A stretch of DNA of 34,756 nt, taken from a virus. The notes beneath the pieces are model-generated. The model had not been told where the DNA came from and ran no database searches. It worked only from the letters and a program-made list of their open reading frames with translations. The stretch lies in IMG/VR virus record IMGVR_UViG_3300037847_005930, positions 6,362-41,117 of that record; one strand, written 5' to 3'. Below, piece by piece: positions 9,086 through 18,998 of this stretch. The first letter of the stretch is position 1. Each line of letters starts with the position of its first letter. Made by a program: the position numbers and the translations under genes.

Positions 9086-12000
9086 TTATTCGATTAAGCC
9101 GTTTTTGATATCAAATTCTTTTCTTCTATCTAACTCAAGTTTTCTTAATTTCTTTTGTTCTTCAAATCTTTCATCAAACTCATCGGCACGTACATCTTCT
9201 ATTTCAATCATCTTTTCGATTTTACGTCTAAATTCTCTAAGTTCTTTTCTGTACTCTTGTAACCTCTTAAAATAAATATCATCATCTACTACTAAATCTT
9301 TTATACTTAATGTATCCAATCCAGTCGCAGTATCTACATCTAAGTTACCTTCTTCAGCGGTTTGAGATGTTTTGATTAATACATTAGGGTCAGCCTTAAA
9401 TATTTCGATTACAGGTTTCCCATCTGGTGTTTGAGTGGAATTAGTAGTTAAGGAATCTGAACTTACTTTACACCCTAAATATCTTAAATTTAAAACCGAT
9501 AATGGTAATCCATCAGTTGATACCTCTGCCGGTACAAATGAAGATGAGTTTGGTAAGTTTAATGATGCCGATAATTCTGAGTTATAGAAAAATACTTCAC
9601 TCTTAGCGTGTTGAGATAATCTACTACTTGTTATATTTGTTCCAATCGGATTATAGTTCCAACTACCATTTGAACCAGTTGTCCAATTAATACCATATCC
9701 TAAATCTGCGGATTGTGAGTAGTTTAATACCACATATCTATATTGTGATGGTGCATACATATCACCTACTTGTGGATTACCCACATCTTCCAAATCATCT
9801 TTTTGAGATGTTATCACCAATAAGTTACTCACATCAATTGAATCACCATCATATAATATGTGTTCTCCATTCAACACATATGATTGAGAAATTTCAGTTT
9901 CATATTGTTTTCTTTCGGCACTTAATGAGTATGAGTTAGTAACCTCAGTTTCTAAGAAGTGGTGTGATGCTGTTACAGGTCTCGCCATGGCCGCAATATG
10001 TGCATCATATACAGGTCTTGTCTGAGTTACCTTAGTTAATGATTTAGCTTTAGGTCTCTCTAAGATATGTGGTTCAATCAAAATACCTGAGTTGTAATCA
10101 ACTCTAGCAGGCATGGTTTGTCTGATTTGTTCAAACACCGTCATATCATATTTAGCGAGAATATCAATTGTATTGTTGATTAAGTTTTTAGAACTATACT
10201 TTTTAAATACTTGCCTACGAACATAATCTAATTCTTCGTTTTGTTCGGTGTATCCACTTCGTTGGTCTGGATTACCAATGTAATCATCTATCTCAAAGTA
10301 ACCTGTATGATTGTAGATATCTTCATTATACATTCTTGTAGCCGCCAAATAAACACCTAAAACATTTGAATCTACAGGTGCAGAATCATATTGTGATTTT
10401 TCAACCTTATTATCAGGATTTAGAATTGATGTTAGTGGATTATCCTCTGTTCTAACTTTATTATTAAGAATATTGTTAGCACCAGCTGATGGTACTTTTG
10501 TATAATACTCTTCAGTAACACCAATCAAATCATCATTTTCAAAATTGAATAATGATGCCGTTAAATGAGAACCATTTTGTGAACCTGTTATTTGTTGGTT
10601 AGGATGTTGTGATGGGTGTGAATCAACACTATTAATTGTTTTCAAATTAGAATCAGGAATGAATCTAAACTTTAAATCAAAGTAAGATGAAGTTACTGCA
10701 TTACCATGATACGTTTCTCTTGATAGTGTGTGTTCATCAACTACAACATCTTTTAGTTGTTCAGCCCAATATCTAATTTCTTGTATTGAACCACTCATTG
10801 TATTTGTATCACCCCATAATGATGGAGCACCACTTACCGTTCCAAACGCTTTTCCAAATTGAACCACCCCACTACCAGTCCATGCGGCGTTATATGATGA
10901 TTCAGTTGAACCATCAATTGATATACTTGCGGAACGACTTACTGTTATCCTATCTTTTTTAGCTCTTCGGTATTGTAATTTATATACATTATCTTTTGTT
11001 ATATCATCAACTGAGTTTTCTCTTTCTATTAACAGAGTACTCATATTAGAATCAAACAATGGTACGTTATTTATGGATGCAGATTTATAACCACTACTAC
11101 CACTTAAATAGAAGTGAATATTTCCTTTTGTAAATGTAGCCGAGCTTGATGTTGATTCATATAATACTGCAAAATCACTACCCTTACGAATAATACCAGT
11201 ATCTCTATTTAGATTTTGTTGAACTTGTAATTCAATAACATCAATAGGATTTGGGTCATTGATAGCGTATGTGATTGGGTCTATATCTGTAACCTTATCC
11301 CAAGGTACTTCAATGTAATTATTATTATCCATTCTTAAATGGTAAACAAATCTATCATGTTCCCAATAAGGTCTTACATCATGTTCGATTACAGGCCCAC
11401 CGTATTCTCTGATTGATAAGAATGTTTGAGGAATACCATATGTAGCAATCAATGCTTTAACTGCTCTAGCTGAACCTTTTGTTTTTAGAAGATACGGAAT
11501 GTTGTTAACAATTCTTCTCCATACTTCGTAGTTAATCTGTTCATGTGATTTAGATGGTAGTGAACCACTATTAGGTACATTACCAAATTTATCAGTTCCC
11601 AATCCAAACTCCCAAAGGTTTGATGTATCTTTACCATGTGTTAATTTCCAACCCATAGATTTTGCTACATCATAAAGAAGTTCGTTTGGCATACCATCAT
11701 ACGGATGTTCTTGTCTTTCATTGATGGATGTTAATGCGTTTACATAAGACCAGGTAATATCAAAGTGATGTCCAATCATATCTACGAATAAAACATATTC
11801 TTTGTTTAACGGGTCCTCAACAATTGATGCCGGTACTACTTTAGTTAATCGTGCATCATTTAATGCATCGTGAATACTAGCAGAATCAATCAACCCATTG
11901 AAGAATGTTTCTGCTTGAGATGATGTTACACTATATAATACATTTGGATATTGACTACTCTTTGGCCAAGGTTCTAACGGATAGTTAGATGAACTATAAT

Positions 12001-13585
12001 GAGTATATAAAGAACCAGTTGTTTCATTATACATCCATCGTTCCCAACCATCCATACCACTAACTACAGCATCTCTTCTTGAGATAGATTGTGAAATGTT
12101 TGTAATGGCCTCAGAACCACTAACAGATTGTAGTGTTTTGATTCGGGCATCATAAGATTCTACTAATTCTAATTTGTATTTAAGATTGTTTGCTCTTTCA
12201 ACTGCTGATGAGTATTTAACAAAGTTACCAAAGTATGTATAATCAATATTTAGATTCACACCACCGAATGAACCACTAATGTACTTATCTATAATTTGTT
12301 GTGATGTAGATAAATTAGTATCTAATAAATCATTCCAACTTTTTAAATCAGTACCTTGTGATTTTCCATAGTTACCTAAATCAATTTTAAAGTTAGGTGA
12401 TGAGAAGTTTGGTTGTTCTTCAGGTTTAGCATCATTGTAAACTAAAATCCTATCAATGTAGGATTCCCTAGTCATTTCATTTATTCTACACCCTAATGGT
12501 TGTAATCCATCTTCTAATGGTTTATATAATTTTACTACAACATTTGTAACTGCACCATCAAATCGTTCATTGTAATATCTAACTCTTGAATATCTTTGAA
12601 TATTAGAACGTCTCCTAGTGTAATTACTTCGTGGTGGGTTATCGTAATACTCACCTGCAGGTAATGGATACTCTCTATCATCTGGTACATCGAAACCAGC
12701 AATCGCATCAGAATCATAGAAATAAATTGAATCACCATTACTATCAACTTCTATTTGATAGTATGCGTTTCCAACTTCATTTATTGCTAAATTAAATTTA
12801 GCACTTCTACCTGTGTTTTGATAAACGTTAAATCCAAATGCATTTGGTTTTTTACTACTATAAAATTCAATCCATTGATTTTGGTCTTTACTATCAAGTG
12901 AAGGGGCAAAAAATGTATTTTCATCATTGTAAGTATCAGTTGGGTGCATTACTGATGCAACTACTTCACCAACTCGTTTGTTATTATAGAAACTTAAATC
13001 AGTTATTGTTTGAATTTTATTATTACCAAAATTCAATCCTAAGTTTAGTTTATCTACTTCTGAATCGTTTTGTTCTATTCTCGCCAATAATTTAGATAAA
13101 GTACCACCCTTAACTTCTAACTCAACTTCAGTTAAATCAGCATTAACGTTTACAACCTTTAATTCAGGTGTTAGTGATTTAACAAAATTATAAACTATAC
13201 TATAATATCCTGTTTCTATATTAGATAATCTTACATCTCTTTCAGGATTAATTAAAATATCCGTTTTTACATTATCATCTGTAGTGTTTAATTCATATAC
13301 TAATTCTGATTCATTGGATAATAATAATTGGTCTGCGGAGTAAATGTGTGATTCTATTTTTGTTTTGTATTCAAAACCACCACCAGCTGGTGATTCGTAT
13401 AGTGTACTTCCAACATTTCTCGTAGCTTCAGTAGTACTAATACCACTTATAAGATTACTTGCTTCCAACTGAAGTGTTGTGACAGTAAGATTCGATTCAT
13501 CACTAAGTGAATAAACTTTTACATTATTTACTGGTACTTTTGATTCTACCAGAATATCTTTATTTTGAAATCTTTCTATCGCCAT
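9086..13585 (-). CDS. Giant baseplate wedge-like protein (P2 gpI / T4 gp7-type core) with LamG-like insert
   Basis: At 1499 residues this is the largest protein here. Around residues 635-725 there is a core resembling P2 gpI/contractile-injection tail proteins: ELLYDVAKSMGWKL, then YEVWRRIVNNIPYLLKTKGS and ARAVKALIATYGIPQTFLSI followed by REYGG, the GT/GS-rich turn plus short helix typical of that family. Residues about 755-965 look like a LamG/concanavalin-like domain (IHFYLSGSSGYKSASINNV, GSIQEIRYWAEQL). The C-terminal 60 residues form a charged coiled coil. The N-terminal half is beta-rich with a Tyr/Arg-rich patch (SNYTRRRSNIQRYSRVRYYN). It follows gp25 and gp6 with two structural genes between, about where T4 has gp7. 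The gp7/gpI assignment is inference from motif and order; structural protein is nearly certain. Confidence 0.8.
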   Translation of the reverse strand: MAIERFQNKDILVESKVPVNNVKVYSLSDESNLTVTTLQLEASNLISGISTTEATRNVGSTLYESPAGGGFEYKTKIESHIYSADQLLLSNESELVYELNTTDDNVKTDILINPERDVRLSNIETGYYSIVYNFVKSLTPELKVVNVNADLTEVELEVKGGTLSKLLARIEQNDSEVDKLNLGLNFGNNKIQTITDLSFYNNKRVGEVVASVMHPTDTYNDENTFFAPSLDSKDQNQWIEFYSSKKPNAFGFNVYQNTGRSAKFNLAINEVGNAYYQIEVDSNGDSIYFYDSDAIAGFDVPDDREYPLPAGEYYDNPPRSNYTRRRSNIQRYSRVRYYNERFDGAVTNVVVKLYKPLEDGLQPLGCRINEMTRESYIDRILVYNDAKPEEQPNFSSPNFKIDLGNYGKSQGTDLKSWNDLLDTNLSTSQQIIDKYISGSFGGVNLNIDYTYFGNFVKYSSAVERANNLKYKLELVESYDARIKTLQSVSGSEAITNISQSISRRDAVVSGMDGWERWMYNETTGSLYTHYSSSNYPLEPWPKSSQYPNVLYSVTSSQAETFFNGLIDSASIHDALNDARLTKVVPASIVEDPLNKEYVLFVDMIGHHFDITWSYVNALTSINERQEHPYDGMPNELLYDVAKSMGWKLTHGKDTSNLWEFGLGTDKFGNVPNSGSLPSKSHEQINYEVWRRIVNNIPYLLKTKGSARAVKALIATYGIPQTFLSIREYGGPVIEHDVRPYWEHDRFVYHLRMDNNNYIEVPWDKVTDIDPITYAINDPNPIDVIELQVQQNLNRDTGIIRKGSDFAVLYESTSSSATFTKGNIHFYLSGSSGYKSASINNVPLFDSNMSTLLIERENSVDDITKDNVYKLQYRRAKKDRITVSRSASISIDGSTESSYNAAWTGSGVVQFGKAFGTVSGAPSLWGDTNTMSGSIQEIRYWAEQLKDVVVDEHTLSRETYHGNAVTSSYFDLKFRFIPDSNLKTINSVDSHPSQHPNQQITGSQNGSHLTASLFNFENDDLIGVTEEYYTKVPSAGANNILNNKVRTEDNPLTSILNPDNKVEKSQYDSAPVDSNVLGVYLAATRMYNEDIYNHTGYFEIDDYIGNPDQRSGYTEQNEELDYVRRQVFKKYSSKNLINNTIDILAKYDMTVFEQIRQTMPARVDYNSGILIEPHILERPKAKSLTKVTQTRPVYDAHIAAMARPVTASHHFLETEVTNSYSLSAERKQYETEISQSYVLNGEHILYDGDSIDVSNLLVITSQKDDLEDVGNPQVGDMYAPSQYRYVVLNYSQSADLGYGINWTTGSNGSWNYNPIGTNITSSRLSQHAKSEVFFYNSELSASLNLPNSSSFVPAEVSTDGLPLSVLNLRYLGCKVSSDSLTTNSTQTPDGKPVIEIFKADPNVLIKTSQTAEEGNLDVDTATGLDTLSIKDLVVDDDIYFKRLQEYRKELREFRRKIEKMIEIEDVRADEFDERFEEQKKLRKLELDRRKEFDIKNGLIE

Positions 13586-13594
13586 AATTTACCT

Positions 13595-14572
13595 TTATGC
13601 TCCTGTACTCGTCGCATCATCTGAAGCTTCATCATTAGCGTTACCACCACTTGGTGCATCACCCAATGTTGATGTACCAGCATTTGGCCAAACAATTGGT
13701 TCTTCTTCAGGAAGTTGTGCCGTTACTTCAAATATACATTTATCACCCATTATGTGAACACCATCATCTCTTGAACCAACTACAGTTTGTACTTCGTATA
13801 TATCATTTTCTACTAAATCAGCGTTTGGTATATCGTGACTTAACTCTATCATTGGATATGCCGCGGCGTATGTTCCGTTGTTTACTTCCCTTACATTTGC
13901 AGGGTCACTCGGTATTCTTTTTCTAATAATTCTTACATTCGCATTTACGTTTGAATTACCTTTATTTATAGAAAATCCAATTACTGTTCTAAGATTAAGA
14001 TTTCTACCTGATTCTATTAGTTCTTTGGTAACTCTATATCCACCATTAGTAAGTGGTGGACCAAATACTGCGTTATCCCATAAAACTTCTTTGAATCCTG
14101 GAAACAGAATAAAATTATCGGTTGCATCTCTTACACCACCATTGTGGTAACTTATACCACTAAAGTGAGTATTATCAAACCAACCTGGTGATTCTTTACC
14201 TCTATAAGATGGAGCGTTTGGTGTTAACTCATATCTACCACTAAATACATCTTCTGGTATTACCTCTTCAACATCACTACCTTTTATACTGATACCTTGA
14301 ACATAAATGTTAGCCTCATCTACAAAAGTTTGACTTATAACTTCTAATGGGATATCAGGTAATGGTACAATTAACTCAGATGAGAGTTGAGGAATTGTTC
14401 TATTGTAAGAATCTTTTTCATATAAAGATGTAACGGCAGGAACTTTATGCGTACCATATTGTTTACCACTATCCTCTTCAAGAGTATAGGATACAATTTG
14501 GTTGGATGAGTTTCTTCTTACATCACGAAACTCAACTTGATTCTCTGTTGGTGTATTATTTTGTATTGCCAT
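13595..14572 (-). CDS. Baseplate/tail structural protein of unknown type
   Basis: A 325-residue, mainly beta protein with no transmembrane segment. The middle has a conserved-looking aromatic stretch (SPGWFDNTHFSGISYHNGG, FILFPGFKEVLWDNAVFG). The C-terminus is a low-complexity acidic/Gly/Ala/Thr tail (GDAPSGGNANDEASDDATST). Its start codon overlaps the stop of the 674-residue gene by one base (TAATG), and it precedes the giant wedge-like gene by 9 bases, so the three are likely co-translated. By position and length it could be a gp8-like wedge component, but I see no sequence match that would prove this. Confidence 0.7.
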   Translation of the reverse strand: MAIQNNTPTENQVEFRDVRRNSSNQIVSYTLEEDSGKQYGTHKVPAVTSLYEKDSYNRTIPQLSSELIVPLPDIPLEVISQTFVDEANIYVQGISIKGSDVEEVIPEDVFSGRYELTPNAPSYRGKESPGWFDNTHFSGISYHNGGVRDATDNFILFPGFKEVLWDNAVFGPPLTNGGYRVTKELIESGRNLNLRTVIGFSINKGNSNVNANVRIIRKRIPSDPANVREVNNGTYAAAYPMIELSHDIPNADLVENDIYEVQTVVGSRDDGVHIMGDKCIFEVTAQLPEEEPIVWPNAGTSTLGDAPSGGNANDEASDDATSTGA

Positions 14573-16596
14573 TATCTTACCACTTTAAATATAAACCCAT
14601 CAAAGTATTGTTTAGTACCACTTCTATCAACTCTGAATTCAAATTGATAAAATCTTTCAGGTTGTAATGTATTGAATCTAAAATTAAAGAAGTTACCAGT
14701 AGAATCACAACTTACTTTAGTATAAGTCGTATCGAATGGTACTATTACTAAATTTGTTTCAACATCTCTTACCTGATAATAAGTAGTTGCGGGTAGATAT
14801 TTAATAGTAGTATATGGATTAGAATCCGCAAAACTTCTTGATGGATATGTTTCTCTACCAACTACTCTTAACTTAGCTTCTGATAATTCTTTATATTCTG
14901 AATTTAAGTTTTTAACATATAGTGTTATATCATTTGCCGTAAGTTCATTAAGTGAACCTGTTACGAATGATGAATCATCCCATCTTGCCTCTAATGTAGG
15001 TACATATATTGTATGAGTATCATTTGAGAAAAATTTTGATGAACCATATTTAACAGAACCAGTTTCTTGTAATGCCGGTCTTTTAATTATAAACCCATCG
15101 TTAGGTCTTTGTTGTTCTAATATATCTCTAACATATTTAGTAACAGTTACATTCAAATCAGATGTTGATTTTGTGAATGTTTGAGAATATTTAGTATTAT
15201 CAATTGATGCAGTGTACCATGTTCCACCACCTGTATTTTTTAAGAATCCTGATTCACTAGTCGCCGGTGATTCTAAAGAACCTGAATAGAATAGTTTCCA
15301 ATCATCTATCGAACCACTTTGAGCCAACGATGAACTATTAAAATATGTATATGCAAATATGTAATCACCATCTTGTACAGGTGTAAATGATATTGATTGT
15401 GTTGCGTTAGTTGTATATGATGATGTTAGATTGGTGATACCTGTTCTTAGTGGTAATCCATTATTATCATATAGTGTAAAATCAATAGAATTAAAATCAC
15501 CTGGACTAATTGATGCCGTTAATTGATAGTTTAAACCTGCTTGTAAGGTTTGAGAAAATTGTGCATCAGCTCCACCTTCATCAGCGTATAAATTTAATTT
15601 AGATTGGGAAGCAAACATTCTAATACTATTAGTTGTTTCTTCGTTAACTCTGTTTCTTAATTTAAAATTACCCTCATTTAGAGTAAACGTTTCCCATGCA
15701 ATTAAACTACCCGCTTTTTGATAAACATATATTTCATCAAACGAACCTGTTGATGTTGTACCATCACCACTTCCATCAAAGAATGTAAATCTTAATTCGT
15801 GGTCACCTGTTTCAGTTGCAGTTATATCAAATGATTGAGTTGATGATGCGGTTATAGCACCAACCATCCCTTCGTAATCACCTTCAGTTTTAACAACTCC
15901 ACTTGGTGTTTTGATTCTAAAAGCTACATCATCAAATGATGCAGGGTCTATTTGAAATTGTACTCCATAGTTTATTTCATTCTGAAGATATGCTGGGAAC
16001 ACTAAGGTTGTTCCTGCGAAATTAGATGCTGATATAATTAGTGATTGATTTTGTAAGAAAGTGAATGGAACGTTACCATTAAAATCATTAATTGATTCAG
16101 TTAAGAATGCTGAACCACTACCTTCACTAAAACCTTCATATAATACAATACCTTCAGTTGGTAATCGTTCAGTTTCAACTCCGTTAAATACTTGTGTAGT
16201 TGATGTACTCCATAAATTATCGTTATCTCTTCGTTCCCAACTACAACCATCTGTATTTAGAGGTGTATCAAAAAACTGCCCACTTCCTTCAGACCAACTC
16301 TGAGATACAGGATATACTTCTAATGTGTATTCCGTTTTTACCTCATCGGCTTGAGTAGATGTTAAATTAAGTTTCCATTCGGCGTTAGTTGGTATATCAC
16401 CATTAACAATAGAAGATGATATATCAGTTAAATCAAATTGTGTTAGAATTCTACTATTACCTATGTGTATTTTTTCAGTATCTTCATCAAAGAACTTAGT
16501 TACTTCCAACACTTCATCTAAACCAGAGTTCTGTGCTTTACGAGTATTTTGTTCGTAGATAGTAGAATCTTTTTGTCCGTATATTCTATAAATCAT
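14572..16596 (-). CDS. Structural protein with DNRLRE-like and tandem carbohydrate-binding-like domains
   Basis: A 674-residue protein. Residues 1-115 resemble a DNRLRE-type domain (DSTIYEQN, NSGLDEVLEVTKF, NSRILTQFDLTDI, then YPVSQSWSEGSGQFFDTP). Two similar beta-sandwich units follow: about 200-310 (SASNFAGTTLVF, NYGVQFQIDPASFDDVAFRI, GDHELRFTFFDGSG, GSFDEIYVYQKAGS) and about 325-450 (FASQSKLNLYAD, NYQLTASISPGDFNSIDFTL, GDYIFAYTYFNSSS, GSIDDWKLFYSGS), reminiscent of CBM4/9-type carbohydrate-binding modules. The C-terminal 150 residues form another beta domain. It lies 13 bases after gp6, in the baseplate block. Such domains suggest host surface-glycan contact; this is inference from fold-like patterns. 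Confidence 0.75.
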   Translation of the reverse strand: MIYRIYGQKDSTIYEQNTRKAQNSGLDEVLEVTKFFDEDTEKIHIGNSRILTQFDLTDISSSIVNGDIPTNAEWKLNLTSTQADEVKTEYTLEVYPVSQSWSEGSGQFFDTPLNTDGCSWERRDNDNLWSTSTTQVFNGVETERLPTEGIVLYEGFSEGSGSAFLTESINDFNGNVPFTFLQNQSLIISASNFAGTTLVFPAYLQNEINYGVQFQIDPASFDDVAFRIKTPSGVVKTEGDYEGMVGAITASSTQSFDITATETGDHELRFTFFDGSGDGTTSTGSFDEIYVYQKAGSLIAWETFTLNEGNFKLRNRVNEETTNSIRMFASQSKLNLYADEGGADAQFSQTLQAGLNYQLTASISPGDFNSIDFTLYDNNGLPLRTGITNLTSSYTTNATQSISFTPVQDGDYIFAYTYFNSSSLAQSGSIDDWKLFYSGSLESPATSESGFLKNTGGGTWYTASIDNTKYSQTFTKSTSDLNVTVTKYVRDILEQQRPNDGFIIKRPALQETGSVKYGSSKFFSNDTHTIYVPTLEARWDDSSFVTGSLNELTANDITLYVKNLNSEYKELSEAKLRVVGRETYPSRSFADSNPYTTIKYLPATTYYQVRDVETNLVIVPFDTTYTKVSCDSTGNFFNFRFNTLQPERFYQFEFRVDRSGTKQYFDGFIFKVVR

Positions 16597-16609
16597 AATA
16601 TATCCTCAT

Positions 16610-18547
16610 TTAGAACTGTTGGGTTATTACCTGTCCTTTAATATCTGTATTTGGGAACTTCACTTCAAATATAGATGGGTCTTTAGGTGGATATATAATA
16701 CCACCTTTAGTTGCGTTTCTAATACTATATTTGTTTGGTGAATAGTTTCCGTTAAATTTATTTACAATCTGTAATCCACCCTTTCCTTCTTTATCAGGTC
16801 TTACTACAGTTTGTACACCATCTACTTTATCTATTTCTACATATATTTTAGATATATTAATTGGTTCATTAATTCTCCAATTATCTATATCAAAATATTC
16901 TCTTAATCTGTTGATAGCCCTTAATAGAACTTCATTTGAATTATATTCTGGAAGAACTACAATTTCAAAATTAATTCCTATGTTTACAATATGGGCATTT
17001 TTTATATTTACTGCATCAGTTAATAATCTATGATACGATATATAATTTTTTAAGTTATATTTAGTTGCAGGATTTAATGATGTTAAGTTTTTATTATTAT
17101 CATATCCACAAGTGTATAAATTTAAAGCCAGTGGATTTGGAATTTCAGTATTGATAAACTGTCCATCTACTTTAGAATATTCTGTTTGATAATCTTGTAC
17201 TAAATATGCTTTTGCTACAGAACCGAACTGAGGTGGAAGTGCGTAACATCTCATTACATAATCTTCTCTTGTTACGGTTCTATTTTGAGCGGCGAAGAAT
17301 GCCATTGCATTCTGTCTAATTTCTTCTTGAGTTTCTGTAGTTTTACCACCAATTGCTGGGCCTGGATTTGAACACGCTAAAGATTGTCTAACAAATCTAA
17401 CTAACGCATCATTAAGATTTATTTCATTTTTTATAGTTGTTGTACTTGATAATACATTAACTAAATCTTTAGCAGGTACATTATCTACAATACCATTACC
17501 TACTAAATAGGTTACAGTTAGTGTAGTATTTGAAGGAGCGACTCCATATGTTTTGGTATATAGAAAGTTTGATGGGTCTAATGATGAATCTAAATTCTGA
17601 TGTTCTGTATAAAGTGCTGAACCTACATTATCAGGATTAGGAATTATTTCTTCATCAGCATTTGATGAGATACCTGCACCAAAACAAATATTTAAAATTC
17701 CATCATCTTCAAACTTTGTTACATATCTTTTAGGAACTCTATTTAACTCTAATAAGTAAGGAGTATCACCACTATACTGATGTAAGTATGTGGAATTATC
17801 TTCGTTGTTATCTATTTGTTCGAATACCGTATCTTGTGCTAAGTATGGAACTCTTGTCCAAGTATCACCATCTGAATCTTTTATATTTTTTACTCTGATT
17901 AGATTATCATCTTCGATTTTTATTTTATCATAAATCTTTGGTGTACCAAATTCAAACGTTTTGGTTTTTTCTTTTCCACTTGTTGCCTTTACTTGTTTCT
18001 TTAAAAGATAATAAACAGGCTCATTTGTACTTTCATCTATTTGATAAACCGATACCTCAGTAGCATCAAATGATGATGAAAATGAAAAATCAACTGAAGA
18101 TATTGTAGTAAACTCCACATCTGAAAAATCTGTTGAACCAACTACCATGCCTTCATTTAAAGTCATAGCGTAATCATAATCAGGAGCTACATTATCACCA
18201 CTACCCTTTGCCGGTACTAATTGAAATACATCTAATGTTACTGATGCGGGTATAATATTTTTTGGTTTGTATCCTAATGAGTTTACAATATTAAATAGGT
18301 TTACATTTTCTTCTGCCGTAGTTAATAGTGATTCTCTTAATTGTGTATCTGTATAAAATGATAACACATCACCCACATATGATGCCATTTCCATAAACAT
18401 CATACCAGGAGATGATTCATTAAAATCGTTAAATGTATTTGGGAAATAATTTTTAGAAAACTCAATTAAGTTTTTTCTAAACTCACCAAAATCTCTACCG
18501 ATTAACGATACATCTTTTTGTACTAAATCTGATTTTACTTTCTTCAT
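16610..18547 (-). CDS. gp6: Baseplate wedge protein gp6 (baseplate J family)
   Basis: A 645-residue protein, close to T4 gp6 in size (660). The N-terminus has the family hallmark: FGEFRKNLIEFSKNYFPN, FNESSPGMMFMEMASYVGDV, LSFYTDTQLRESLL and NIVNSLGYKPK. The middle holds the baseplate-J-like pattern (TYLVGNGIVDNVPAKDLVNV, ETQEEIRQNAMAFFAAQNR, TVTREDYVMRCYALP, GSVAKAYLVQD), and the C-terminus has LRAINRLREYFDIDNWRINE. In T4 and related contractile systems gp6 dimerises around the hub, linking wedges into the ring with gp7 and gp53. It lies directly after gp25, the conserved order in contractile tails. Confidence 0.93.
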   Translation of the reverse strand: MKKVKSDLVQKDVSLIGRDFGEFRKNLIEFSKNYFPNTFNDFNESSPGMMFMEMASYVGDVLSFYTDTQLRESLLTTAEENVNLFNIVNSLGYKPKNIIPASVTLDVFQLVPAKGSGDNVAPDYDYAMTLNEGMVVGSTDFSDVEFTTISSVDFSFSSSFDATEVSVYQIDESTNEPVYYLLKKQVKATSGKEKTKTFEFGTPKIYDKIKIEDDNLIRVKNIKDSDGDTWTRVPYLAQDTVFEQIDNNEDNSTYLHQYSGDTPYLLELNRVPKRYVTKFEDDGILNICFGAGISSNADEEIIPNPDNVGSALYTEHQNLDSSLDPSNFLYTKTYGVAPSNTTLTVTYLVGNGIVDNVPAKDLVNVLSSTTTIKNEINLNDALVRFVRQSLACSNPGPAIGGKTTETQEEIRQNAMAFFAAQNRTVTREDYVMRCYALPPQFGSVAKAYLVQDYQTEYSKVDGQFINTEIPNPLALNLYTCGYDNNKNLTSLNPATKYNLKNYISYHRLLTDAVNIKNAHIVNIGINFEIVVLPEYNSNEVLLRAINRLREYFDIDNWRINEPINISKIYVEIDKVDGVQTVVRPDKEGKGGLQIVNKFNGNYSPNKYSIRNATKGGIIYPPKDPSIFEVKFPNTDIKGQVITQQF

Positions 18548-18556
18548 AATTTAAAC

Positions 18557-18994
18557 CTATTCTAAATAAGCCCCTTCAGAATCTATAAATAATATTATCT
18601 GTTCGTTTGCACCTTGTTCTGTAACTCTAAATCGTAACTGAATCTTAACACTATTTCTATCAGGATTCGTATCAATAGATATGTTATCAATAACTATATA
18701 AGGCAACCAAAATTTGATATCATCAGAAAGTGTTTTAGACATTCTTTCCTCAATATCTCTATCTATCAATTCAAAAAGTAAAGAATACACATCCGAACCA
18801 AACAAAGGTTGGAATGGTCTTTCACCCTTTCTAGTCAATAATAGATTTTTTAAATTAGATACTGCTTGTTCTTCAGTTGTAAAACTTTGAGCGAATAATC
18901 CATTGGGTTTACCAAATGGTAATTTTACTCCAACTGCAACATCAGGCCTAAAATCTATTGGGTTATAGAAATATTCTTTTCTTTCTTTGGCCAT
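18557..18994 (-). CDS. gp25: Baseplate wedge protein gp25
   Basis: A 145-residue protein with the gp25/GPW family signature: an N-terminal variable part (YNPIDFRPDVAVGVKLPFG), the family core NLKNLLLTRKGERPFQPLFG then SDVYSLLFELID, and the C-terminal beta strands (IDNISIDTNPDRNSVKIQLR, FRVTEQG). The GER triplet in the loop corresponds to the EPR-type motif that inserts into the wedge core and binds gp6 and the sheath initiator region. T4 gp25 is 132 residues. It lies 9 bases before gp6, which is the usual neighbour in T4-like phages and type VI secretion (TssE-TssF). Confidence 0.95.
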   Translation of the reverse strand: MAKERKEYFYNPIDFRPDVAVGVKLPFGKPNGLFAQSFTTEEQAVSNLKNLLLTRKGERPFQPLFGSDVYSLLFELIDRDIEERMSKTLSDDIKFWLPYIVIDNISIDTNPDRNSVKIQLRFRVTEQGANEQIILFIDSEGAYLE

Positions 18995-18998
18995 TTAA

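Noticed and set aside
8461-9108. Plus-strand open frame of 215 codons
   Set aside because: It is the antisense shadow of the Lys/Glu-rich coiled-coil gene (8019-9077); the product is Ser/Phe/Leu-rich low-complexity sequence with no leader or promoter, and no plus-strand gene is supported anywhere.
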